Of a stretch of 64,000 bases of DNA, positions 39,990-47,760 are shown one piece after another. The first letter of the stretch is position 1. Every line of letters begins with the position of its first letter. This stretch comes from Natranaerobius thermophilus JW/NM-WN-LF (GTDB taxonomy: Bacteria; Bacillota; Natranaerobiia; Natranaerobiales; Natranaerobiaceae). The stretch is from contig NC_010718.1 of NCBI RefSeq assembly GCF_000020005.1, positions 202,001-266,000 on the forward strand, given 5' to 3'. Both the position numbers and the translations under genes were made by a program. The notes under the pieces are model-generated. The model was not told the DNA's origin. It did not search any database and saw nothing but the letters and a program-made list of their open reading frames with translations.

Positions 39990-41297
39990 TTAAAAATCTT
40001 TTAATATATCCTCAAGAGTTGGTATTCCCATTTCCTGAAGTTCATATCTAATTCTGACAGCTGGTCTTTCTATATTTGCAACCCTGCGAAGATCAATAGG
40101 AGTTCCTAAGATTACAGTATCACATTCAGTTTTATTGATAGTATCCTCAAGTTCTTTCATTTGTTCGCGTCCGTAACCCATAGCAGGTAATAAATTACCT
40201 AGGTGAGTATAGGTTTCAAATGTCTCTTTTATACTACCAACAGCGAAAGGTCGTGGATCAACAATTTCTTTAGCTCCGAATTTTTGAGCAGCTAGGGTAC
40301 CGGCTCCGTAAGTCATTTCTCCGTGGGTCAAAGTAGGTCCATCTTCAACGACAAGTACTCGCTTATCTTTAATTTGATCAATATCACTAGGGAATACAGG
40401 GGATACTCCTTCAACTACTGTGGCATTGGGTGCTAATTTTTCAATATTATGTCTTACTTCCTGTACTCCTTCATTGGAGGCAGAATCTATTTTGTTAACA
40501 ATAGCTACATCAGCCATCCTTAGATTTGATTCTCCGGGATAATATTTTAGTTCATGCCCGGGTCTATGAGGATCTACCAATACCATGTGTAAATCTGGCT
40601 TGTAAAATGGTATATCGTTATTTCCACCATCCCAAATGATTACGTCAGCTTCTTTTTCAGCTTCTTTTAATATTTTTTCGTAATCAACGCCTGCATAAAC
40701 AATTATTCCACGATCGATGTGAGGTTCATATTCTTCTCTCTCTTCTATAGTGCATTCGTGTTTGTCTAGATCATCATAATCAGCAAAGCGCTGGCAAGTT
40801 TGCTTGGCCAGGTCTCCATAGGGCATTGGATGTCTGATTACCACCACTTGTTTACCTTTTTCTCTCAATAGATCACAGACTCTGCGAGTAGTTTGACTTT
40901 TGCCAATTCCAGTTCTGACAGCACAAATAGAAATTACGGGTTTTTCCGATTCTAGCATTGTAGTATTAGGTCCCATTAATTTGAAATCGGCACCCGCTGA
41001 ATTAACCTCTGAAGCTTTGTTCATTACGTATTCATGAGGTACATCACTATAGGAGAATACTACCTCATCAATATTGTGCTTAGATATTAGATTGGTTAGT
41101 TCTTCTTCGGCATAGATATCAATTCCATTTGGATATTTGTCTCCTGCTAATTCAGGGGGATATTTTCTGCCTTCTATATTTGGAATTTGAGTTGCTGTCA
41201 TGGCTACTACTTCGTAATCATCATTGTCGCGAAAATACACATTGTAATTGTGGAAATCTCGTCCAGCTGCTCCCATGATCAAAACTTTTTTAGTCAA
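39990..41297 (-). CDS. Cyclic 2,3-diphosphoglycerate synthetase-like P-loop protein
   Basis: A 435-residue protein. An N-terminal Rossmann-like domain begins TKKVLIMGAAGRDFHNYN, and a P-loop NTPase domain has Walker A AVRTGIGKSQTTR (about residues 126-138) and WDGGNNDIPFYKPDL. The overall pattern matches the family of Methanothermus cyclic 2,3-diphosphoglycerate synthetase, which closes 2,3-DPG with ATP. In methanogens cDPG is a thermoprotectant; bacterial homologues are mostly untested. TTG start follows AAAGGAGGA with 8-nt spacing. Encoded alone, opposite to cwlD. Confidence 0.8.
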   Translation of the reverse strand: MTKKVLIMGAAGRDFHNYNVYFRDNDDYEVVAMTATQIPNIEGRKYPPELAGDKYPNGIDIYAEEELTNLISKHNIDEVVFSYSDVPHEYVMNKASEVNSAGADFKLMGPNTTMLESEKPVISICAVRTGIGKSQTTRRVCDLLREKGKQVVVIRHPMPYGDLAKQTCQRFADYDDLDKHECTIEEREEYEPHIDRGIIVYAGVDYEKILKEAEKEADVIIWDGGNNDIPFYKPDLHMVLVDPHRPGHELKYYPGESNLRMADVAIVNKIDSASNEGVQEVRHNIEKLAPNATVVEGVSPVFPSDIDQIKDKRVLVVEDGPTLTHGEMTYGAGTLAAQKFGAKEIVDPRPFAVGSIKETFETYTHLGNLLPAMGYGREQMKELEDTINKTECDTVILGTPIDLRRVANIERPAVRIRYELQEMGIPTLEDILKDF

Positions 41298-41673
41298 AAC
41301 ACATCCTCCTTTTTTTTTAGGATTCCATAGTGTTAATAAAAATACTCCTATACTTATATTATATCTTAGAAAAAAATTTCCTGCTAAATAACCAATAAAA
41401 GTTAAAAAATTCTCAAAATAATTAATAATTAAAAATAAGAACTATTTCATCTAATGACAATAGTTTACTGATATCCCCAACAGGAATTAGTGTCTTCGAT
41501 ATAGAACTAATTAAATCGGAGTTCTATAGCAAAGTGCAAATTTTTTCACTATGATTTTTGATTTGTATATTTCAAATTTTTGAATCATCATTAAATTAAT
41601 ATTTTAAAACAGTGATTTAAAAAACAAATTAAGGAGCATTCCTGTAATGAATTAAAATGAAGATTGATAAAAA
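41298..41673. other. AT-rich intergenic region with promoter-like and inverted-repeat sequences
   Basis: No gene is visible here. On the minus strand TATAAT (41363-41358) is a likely -10 for the cDPG synthetase gene, with only a weak -35. A perfect 9-bp inverted repeat, TATAGAACT/AGTTCTATA (41500-41508 and 41520-41528), has no T-run. The left edge of the IS110-type element probably lies near 41640-41674 but cannot be placed. Confidence 0.5.
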
Positions 41674-41749
41674 AAGTACCTCCTGCTAATATACGAGGTG
41701 TCGCTACACCTAGAAATGACGACCCTTAATTTAAGCAGAGGAGGTACTT
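41674..41749 (+). promoter_or_regulatory. Ribosome-binding-site hairpin in the IS110 leader
   Basis: AAGTACCTCC plus TGCT (41674-41687) pairs with AGCA, a two-base bulge, and GGAGGTACTT (41734-41749), covering the transposase ribosome binding site. A perfect inner hairpin AGGTGT/ACACCT (41696-41701 and 41706-41711) with loop CGCT lies within. The ATG is at 41753. Confidence 0.75.
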
Positions 41750-41752
41750 ACC

Positions 41753-43036
41753 ATGAAGTATACCCAAAATGAGAGAATTAATCAAGTAAAAGAGTCAAGT
41801 TTGATTATCGGAGTAGACATTGCAAAAGCAGAACACGTAGCAAGAGCTCAGGATTTTCGGGGTGTGGAGTTTTCGAAACCAATCACCTTTGAAAACACCA
41901 GGAAAGGTTTTAAGAAGTTTTTAAGTTGGCTAGAGGTAATCAAACAAGAACAAGCAAAAGAAGAAGTCTTAGTAGGTATGGAACCTACTGGCCAATACTG
42001 GCTGACTCTAGCTCAATTTTTAAAGCAAACAGGTATCCAAACTATTTTAGTAAATCCAAATCACGTAAAAAAGAGCAAAGAACTAGACGACAACTCACCA
42101 ACTAAAAATGATATTAAAGATGCAAAAGTGATAGCACAGTTAGTAAAAGATGGCCGTTACTCAGTACCCAATATCCCTACAGGAATATATGCAGAACTAC
42201 GGAATGGGATGAATTTGCGAGATCGGCTAACAGATGACTTAAGGCGTGTAAAAGGTAGGATAGACAATTGGTTAGATCGTTACTTCCCAGAATTCAGCAC
42301 AGTGTTTAAGAACTGGGATGGAAAAGCAGCACTATTAACCCTAAAAAATTTCCCTTTACCAAAAGAAATATTAGGTCATAGTGAAGAAGAGATAGTAAGT
42401 TGCTGGAAACGAGAAGTGAATCGAGCAGTAGGTAAAAAAAGAGCAAGAAAGCTGAAAGAAGCAGCCAAGAATAGTACTGGTATAACAGAAGGCGAAATAA
42501 TGGCAAGACAAGAATTGAAAACCCTATTGTCGCAGTATGACGCTTTAATAGAAGAGTTAGAACAAGTACTTGTTCAGATAGAAAATATTTTAAAAGAAAT
42601 TCCAGGAGCAGAAGAAATGATGAGTATTCCTGGAGTAGGGATGGTAACAGTGGCAGGATTTTTGGCTGAAGTGGGTGATCTTTCTAATTATCAACATCCA
42701 AATCAAATTAAGAAGCTGGCAGGCTTAAATCTAAAAGAGAACAGTTCAGGTAAGCACAAAGGTGAAACCAAGATAACCAAACGAGGTCGACCTCGTTTGA
42801 GAGGACTCTTATATCGCTGCGTGATTCCATTAGTAGCCAAGAATCCTGAATTTAAGTTATTACACGATTATTATACCACAAGGCCAGAAAATCCCTTAAA
42901 AAAGAAACAATCGCTTGTAGCATTAGCGTGTAGATTGATCAGAGTTTTGTTTGCCCTAGGTACCAAAAAGACACCTTATAATGGCAGGATGATGTTAAAG
43001 AACAGTTCATTAAATTTATTGCAGGATGCTGCATAA
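41753..43036 (+). CDS. IS110-family DEDD transposase
   Basis: A 427-residue transposase. The N-terminal RuvC-like DEDD domain shows GVDIAKAEHVA (D), GMEPTGQYW (E) and KNDIKDAKVIAQL (D, D). The C-terminal Transposase_20 domain shows SIPGVGMVTVAGFLAEVGDL and LAGLNLKENSSGKHKGETKI with the conserved catalytic serine region. The frame is intact, so the element may be active. The ribosome binding site is buried in a leader hairpin. Confidence 0.92.
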   Translation: MKYTQNERINQVKESSLIIGVDIAKAEHVARAQDFRGVEFSKPITFENTRKGFKKFLSWLEVIKQEQAKEEVLVGMEPTGQYWLTLAQFLKQTGIQTILVNPNHVKKSKELDDNSPTKNDIKDAKVIAQLVKDGRYSVPNIPTGIYAELRNGMNLRDRLTDDLRRVKGRIDNWLDRYFPEFSTVFKNWDGKAALLTLKNFPLPKEILGHSEEEIVSCWKREVNRAVGKKRARKLKEAAKNSTGITEGEIMARQELKTLLSQYDALIEELEQVLVQIENILKEIPGAEEMMSIPGVGMVTVAGFLAEVGDLSNYQHPNQIKKLAGLNLKENSSGKHKGETKITKRGRPRLRGLLYRCVIPLVAKNPEFKLLHDYYTTRPENPLKKKQSLVALACRLIRVLFALGTKKTPYNGRMMLKNSSLNLLQDAA

Positions 43037-43049
43037 GCAGCCAAATTGG

Positions 43050-43275
43050 AGTCTTAAGAATTTATACTACATCCACAAAAGGAGCACGGAGAAGCCAGTC
43101 ATAATAATCCATTCGGGCATTGACCCTGCTAAGGAGCAAAACTGGCCTCCACCCTTGGCTAGGTAGAACGAAGGAATTTATAAGGGCCATAATGGACCCA
43201 GTGAGATATGGGAGGTAAAACCACCAAGGAACAAGTGGAGATCCATTAAATGTGCCACCATATTTTGCCAGGAAC
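43050..43275 (+). ncRNA. Candidate IS110/IS1111-type guide (bridge) RNA region
   Basis: This gene-free stretch after the transposase holds several G-rich and complementary pieces (for example CTGGCCTCCACCC near 43141 and GGGAGGTAAAACCACC near 43210) suggesting folded RNA. IS1111-like elements carry their target/donor-pairing RNA in this position. Assignment rests on position and composition only. Confidence 0.4.
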
Positions 43276-43306
43276 AACCCTTATTTAAAGGCACTCCTGT
43301 TTTACA

Positions 43307-43329
43307 AAAATTTCATTATATGAAATTTT
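43307..43329. repeat. 10-bp inverted repeat upstream of arginase
   Basis: AAAATTTCAT and ATGAAATTTT are perfect inverted arms with a 3-nt loop (TAT). No T-run follows. It may be an operator for the arginase operon or part of the insertion sequence border. Confidence 0.45.
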
Positions 43330-43423
43330 CTTCCTAGTCCTTAAAATGGATGGTAGTGAAATCTTGAGAATGAGTGAGTATATTGAAGAAATAATTAATT
43401 TATAGAGGGAGGATGATCTACCA

Positions 43424-44317
43424 ATGAATACATCAATAATTGGAGTTCCTATGGATTTAGGAGCCAACCGTAGAGGAGTAGATATGGGTCCAAGTGCAAT
43501 CAGGTATGCTGATTTAAGAGCAAAACTAGAGGAAATTGGAATTGATGCCAAAGATAAAGGTAATATTTCTGTTCCTCTGCCTGAAATAGACAGCATGGAA
43601 GCAGAGGAAATTAAGTATCCCAAACAAATTGAAGCTGTTACAAATTCCCTAGCACTGCAAGTTTCAAAAGAAGCAAGCCAAAATAGAATTCCTATTATAC
43701 TTGGCGGTGATCATAGTATAGCAATTGGTAGTATTGCAGGTATGAAACAAGCCGTTGGAGAGCTGGGTGTATTATGGTTTGATGCTCATGCTGATTTAAA
43801 TACATTTGAAACAAGTCCTTCAGGGAATATTCATGGCATGCCCTTAGCCTTTTCTTTAGGTTATGGAAACAGCAACTTGGTTAACTGTCTGGAAAAAGGT
43901 CAGAAAATAAAACCTGAAAATACAGTATTAATTGGGACTAGATCTATAGATGAACCGGAAAAAGAACTAATTGAAAAATCTGGTGTGACTGTATTTACCA
44001 TGTACGATTTGGATAAAATGGGAATGAACCGTGTAATGGAGGAAGCATTGTCAATTGTCACTTCCAATACTGATGGAGTTCACGTGAGTTTAGACATGGA
44101 TGCACTTGACCCGGTAGAAGCGCCAGGAGTAGGTACCCCTGTCCGAGGTGGAATTAATTACCGGGAGGTGCATTTAGCCATGGAGCTGATAGCAGAGGCA
44201 CAATGTATAAACTCCATGGAAGTAGTAGAAGTTAATCCTATTTTAGACAGTGTCAACCGGACCGGTGATTTGGCTGTAGAGTTAGTAGCTTCGGCTTTAG
44301 GTGAACGTGTATTATAA
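43424..44317 (+). CDS. rocF: Arginase
   Basis: A 297-residue ureohydrolase. The N-terminal GVPMDLGANRRGVDMGPSAI is typical of Bacillus-type arginase rather than agmatinase. The Mn-binding motifs are GGDHSIAIG, DAHADLNT and SLDMDALDP. It hydrolyses arginine to ornithine and urea. It is followed 38 bases later by the AmmeMemoRadiSam genes on the same strand, which suggests co-transcription. Agmatinase or a related amidinohydrolase remains possible. Confidence 0.88.
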   Translation: MNTSIIGVPMDLGANRRGVDMGPSAIRYADLRAKLEEIGIDAKDKGNISVPLPEIDSMEAEEIKYPKQIEAVTNSLALQVSKEASQNRIPIILGGDHSIAIGSIAGMKQAVGELGVLWFDAHADLNTFETSPSGNIHGMPLAFSLGYGNSNLVNCLEKGQKIKPENTVLIGTRSIDEPEKELIEKSGVTVFTMYDLDKMGMNRVMEEALSIVTSNTDGVHVSLDMDALDPVEAPGVGTPVRGGINYREVHLAMELIAEAQCINSMEVVEVNPILDSVNRTGDLAVELVASALGERVL

Positions 44318-44355
44318 AGTTGTGTTTATTAACTAATTTTGTAGGAGGGAATTAT

Positions 44356-45162
44356 ATGTTAAAGTGGGCAATTTTTTCTCCTCACCCTCCCCTATTAATT
44401 CCTGAAATAGGTAAACAAATGCTAAGTCAAGTCGAAAAGACTAAAAATAGTTTAGAACAAGTTTTTGCTAAGGTTCATAATGTAGATACTATTATTGTAA
44501 TAACCCCCCACGGTTTTGCAAGTGAAAATGCCATAACATGCTATCAGACCGATATGTTGAACGGGGCTTTAACAGATTTCAGTGGGGGGTGCCCTGTCAT
44601 TGAGTTGACTGTAGATCAAGACTTAAATGAAATGATTAACCAAACTGCTGATAACCAAAATATAGACGTAAATTGGATCACTAAAAATAGCTTAAAATTC
44701 AGTGAAGAACTACTAGATCATGGTAGCTATGTACCTTTGTATTACGCTCTTAAAAACTTGACTTCAACCCCAAGAATAGTAGTTATAAATCCTGGATTTG
44801 TAACCATTGATGCACTGTGGCAGTTTGGTGAAGCTTTACAGTCCCAATTGGCAGATACTAAAAAAGATATCGGTTTAATTATCAGCGGGGATCTTTCCCA
44901 TCGATTAACTCAGGGAGCTCCTGCTGGCTACCATCCAGAAGCGTATAAATTCGATCAGGAAATAAAAGATATAATCGAGCAAGGCCCATTATCACGATTG
45001 AAAAAGCTTTCTTCACAACTGCTTAGTACAGCAGGAGAATGTGGCTATCGTCCTTTGATCTTGGGTAGCGGGATGTTAGATAATCTAAATTTAAGCGACA
45101 AACAAGTTTTATCTTATGAAGGCCCCTTTGGGGTAGGATATTTGGTTGCTAGATTATTTTAA
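44356..45162 (+). CDS. amrB: AmmeMemoRadiSam system protein B (Memo/LigB-like)
   Basis: A 268-residue protein of the class III extradiol-dioxygenase-like fold. It starts MLKWAIFSPHPPLLIPEIGK and contains VITPHG and SGDLSHRLTQGAP blocks with potential metal-binding histidines. ATG 44356 follows GTAGGAGGGA; an upstream start at 44320 is rejected. The family is defined by its linkage to AMMECR1-type and radical SAM genes, both of which follow. Chemistry is not established. Confidence 0.85.
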   Translation: MLKWAIFSPHPPLLIPEIGKQMLSQVEKTKNSLEQVFAKVHNVDTIIVITPHGFASENAITCYQTDMLNGALTDFSGGCPVIELTVDQDLNEMINQTADNQNIDVNWITKNSLKFSEELLDHGSYVPLYYALKNLTSTPRIVVINPGFVTIDALWQFGEALQSQLADTKKDIGLIISGDLSHRLTQGAPAGYHPEAYKFDQEIKDIIEQGPLSRLKKLSSQLLSTAGECGYRPLILGSGMLDNLNLSDKQVLSYEGPFGVGYLVARLF

Positions 45163-45182
45163 AACGAGGAGGTATGAAGCCA

Positions 45183-45725
45183 GTGAGTTCCAATAAAGAA
45201 AGCCAATTGGCCCTTTATCTTGCCAGGGAAGGGTTAAAACATTATCTAAGGTATGAAAAATATTTGGAACCTCCAGAGGAGATGCCTCCCCTCTTTTATA
45301 CAAAAAGAGGCACTTTCGTGTCACTAAAAGAAAAAGATGATAATCTCAGGGGATGTATTGGTACTTTAGAAGCTACACAAAACAACTTAGCCCAGGAGAT
45401 AATTCAAAATGCTGTAAGTGCCGGTGTAAGGGATCCTAGATTTCCCCCTGTAAAATTAACAGAATTGGATGATATAAAGGTTTCCGTTGACATAATCTCT
45501 CCCTTGGAAAAAGTTTCAGGGTTAGATCAGCTAGATCCTAGTAAATATGGTTTGGTTGTTGAAAAAGGTTATCGAAGGGGTGTGCTATTACCGGATCTTG
45601 AGGGAATAAATACTCCTAAAGAACAATTAGCCATCTCAGCCCAAAAAGCTGGACTATCACCAAGTGATTCAAATTTAACACTTTACAGGTTTGAGGTGAC
45701 TAGATTTCATGAAACTGCCTCATAA
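45183..45725 (+). CDS. amrA: AmmeMemoRadiSam system protein A (AMMECR1 domain)
   Basis: A 180-residue AMMECR1-domain protein with the diagnostic LRGCIGTLEA motif (about residues 56-65) and DPRFPPVKLTELDDIKVSVD. The GTG at 45183 has a 10-nt spacing from AGGAGG; ATG 45174 would be only one base away from it. Its end overlaps the radical SAM gene by 17 bases. The biochemical role of this domain is unknown. Confidence 0.85.
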   Translation: MSSNKESQLALYLAREGLKHYLRYEKYLEPPEEMPPLFYTKRGTFVSLKEKDDNLRGCIGTLEATQNNLAQEIIQNAVSAGVRDPRFPPVKLTELDDIKVSVDIISPLEKVSGLDQLDPSKYGLVVEKGYRRGVLLPDLEGINTPKEQLAISAQKAGLSPSDSNLTLYRFEVTRFHETAS

Positions 45726-46785
45726 TCTGTTTCGAGATAAAAAGGGTGAATTTGTAAATTGTCATCTTTGTTTTCGTCGGTGCTTGTTAAAAGAAGGTGA
45801 GTTAGGATTTTGTGGCAATCGCAAAGCTGTAAAAAACCTTCAGGGGGAGCTACAGCCTGTCTTTAGAACAGTTAAGCGTATTGAAGCTCTAAATATAGAT
45901 CCGATCGAAAAGAAACCCTTATATCATTTCTATCCTGGAAAAAATGTAATTTCCCTTGGATTAAGAGGATGCAATATGAAATGCTTTTATTGTCAAAATT
46001 ACCAGTTGTCTCAGGATAAAAACTTTGATTTTAAAGAGGTCGGAGAGATTAAAAAAGACTTGGAGATTGAGAAAGAGGAAAATCCTCCCCTAGTAGAACA
46101 GACAAAATCCCTGTTAAAAGAATCCGGAGAAAAACAGAGCAGTGGTGCCATTGGAGTAGCATTTACTTATTCCGAACCAATAACTTGGTTCGAATTTCTT
46201 TATCCTGTTGCTAAAAACACAAAAAAAGAAGGATTTGTAAATGTATTAGTAAGTAATGGTATGGTGACAGAAGAAGTGAGATCAGAACTGTCCCCTCTCC
46301 TTGATGGTGCTAATATTGATGTTAAATCATTTTCTGAAGAAAATTATCGCCATTTAGGAGGTTCTTTAACAGCTGTAAAATCAACTGTAGAAGACCTACA
46401 TGCTAGTGGTATTCACGTCGAATTGACATATTTAATTGTACCCGAATTTAATGACAAAGACCAAGAAATAAAAAGTTTTTTAAAGTGGGTTTCTGAAGTT
46501 AGCCCTGATATTCCGGTACACTTTAGTAGATATTTTCCTAGTTATCAAGCTCAAGCATCTCCTACTCCCGTAGAAAAAATGATTGAAGTTTACAATATAG
46601 CTAAGCAATATATAAATTATGTGTATTTAGGAAACTTGGGTCAGGAAAAGTATCAATCTACTTATTGTCCTGAATGTGAAGGGGTTGTAATCCGGCGAAG
46701 CGTTTTTGCTGTTTCTAATAAACTGAAAGGCGACGAATGTCCTTATTGTCAGTATAAAATTGCTGGATGTTTTATTTACTATTAA
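45709..46785 (+). CDS. amrS: AmmeMemoRadiSam system radical SAM enzyme
   Basis: A 358-residue radical SAM protein. N-terminal cysteines 18, 21, 25 and 35 (CHLCFRRC and GFCGNR) precede the Fe-S/SAM motif CNMKCFYC (Cys88, Cys92, Cys95). A GAIGVAFTYSEPITWFEF segment and a C-terminal zinc-ribbon-like pair (CPEC and CPYC) follow. This layout is the one of the AmmeMemoRadiSam radical SAM family and resembles pyruvate-formate-lyase-activating enzymes. Translationally coupled to amrA by overlap. Confidence 0.88.
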   Translation: MKLPHNLFRDKKGEFVNCHLCFRRCLLKEGELGFCGNRKAVKNLQGELQPVFRTVKRIEALNIDPIEKKPLYHFYPGKNVISLGLRGCNMKCFYCQNYQLSQDKNFDFKEVGEIKKDLEIEKEENPPLVEQTKSLLKESGEKQSSGAIGVAFTYSEPITWFEFLYPVAKNTKKEGFVNVLVSNGMVTEEVRSELSPLLDGANIDVKSFSEENYRHLGGSLTAVKSTVEDLHASGIHVELTYLIVPEFNDKDQEIKSFLKWVSEVSPDIPVHFSRYFPSYQAQASPTPVEKMIEVYNIAKQYINYVYLGNLGQEKYQSTYCPECEGVVIRRSVFAVSNKLKGDECPYCQYKIAGCFIYY

Positions 46786-46941
46786 CTCTAGATATTTAAA
46801 AGGTTTTTTAAGGAATATGTCGAATACTTTGTGAGTAATTATGTAAAACAGATAGATTTAGGATAAAAATCTTGTATTTTAGAATCAAAGCGTAATCAAG
46901 TAGAATGTGCATATCACCGGAAAGAATGGAGTGGCTATCTC

Positions 46942-47760
46942 ATGTGGGAGGGGCTTACAAATTTATTTGCTCAAATTACCTTTATAGATATTTTTGATAT
47001 TTCCCTAGTTGCTTTCTTATTTTATAGATTAACTCTATTAATCAGAGGAACTAGGGCTATTCAACTGTTAAAAGGTCTATTTGTATTATTAATAGCTATG
47101 GTTCTCAGTGATCGAATGCAACTTACTACCATCAATTTTTTATTAGAACAAGCCATGACAGTAGGTATTGTTGCCATACCTATCGTATTTCAGCCTGAAT
47201 TGAGAAGAGCTTTAGAACAATTAGGACGAGGAAAGTTCTTTGGAGACGGTTTGTTTTCAGGAGATGAAGACAGAACTCAGGCTATCAAAGAACTTAAAAA
47301 AGCTGCTAAAGTATTACAGACCCGAAAAATTGGAGCTTTAATAGTGATTGAAAGAAAAACAGGACTTTCAGATATTACAGAAACAGGTATACAAATAAAT
47401 GGCAAAATCAGTGCAGAGCTTATAATCAATGTCTTTATGCCATTAAGTCCTTTGCACGATGGTGCCCTGGTGCTTAGAGAAAATCATGTAAAAGCCGCTG
47501 GTTGTTATTTGCCTTTAACAGAAAAACCAGACTTAAGTAAAGAGTTAGGAACCCGACATAGAGCAGCTATAGGTATCACAGAGAATTCTGATGCCATTAG
47601 TTTGATCATAAGTGAAGAAACGGGCGCTATTTCCCTGGCGGAAGGTGGAAAATTAACGCGTTATTTAGATGAAGACGAACTGGAAAGTTTATTGATCAAG
47701 TTGTGGGGAGGTCATGAACACCAATCTAAGAGCTTTTGGCAATGGAGGTTAGGAAATTGA
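46942..47760 (+). CDS. cdaA: Diadenylate cyclase CdaA
   Basis: A 272-residue membrane enzyme making c-di-AMP from two ATP. Three N-terminal hydrophobic segments (about residues 12-32, 40-57 and 62-85) precede the DAC domain with the DGA motif in PLHDGALV (173-175) and the RHR motif in GTRHRAAIG (205-207). c-di-AMP controls potassium and osmolyte homeostasis and wall integrity. It is followed by cdaR and glmM, the conserved Firmicutes trio. Confidence 0.96.
   Translation: MWEGLTNLFAQITFIDIFDISLVAFLFYRLTLLIRGTRAIQLLKGLFVLLIAMVLSDRMQLTTINFLLEQAMTVGIVAIPIVFQPELRRALEQLGRGKFFGDGLFSGDEDRTQAIKELKKAAKVLQTRKIGALIVIERKTGLSDITETGIQINGKISAELIINVFMPLSPLHDGALVLRENHVKAAGCYLPLTEKPDLSKELGTRHRAAIGITENSDAISLIISEETGAISLAEGGKLTRYLDEDELESLLIKLWGGHEHQSKSFWQWRLGN

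Larger units (their letters stand above)
41674..43290 (+). mobile_element. IS110-family insertion sequence (ends approximate)
   Basis: The transposase, a structured 5' leader and a gene-free 3' region of about 250 nt make up an IS110-family element. These elements have no long terminal inverted repeats and no clear target duplication, so ends cannot be read from one copy. The long structured 3' flank fits IS1111-like members, whose guide (bridge) RNA is encoded downstream. Boundaries given are the edges of visible structure. Confidence 0.6.

Noticed and set aside
43424-44317. Agmatinase (speB)
   Set aside because: The motifs around the N-terminus and the SPSGNIHGMPLA segment agree with arginase rather than agmatinase, though substrate cannot be proven from sequence.
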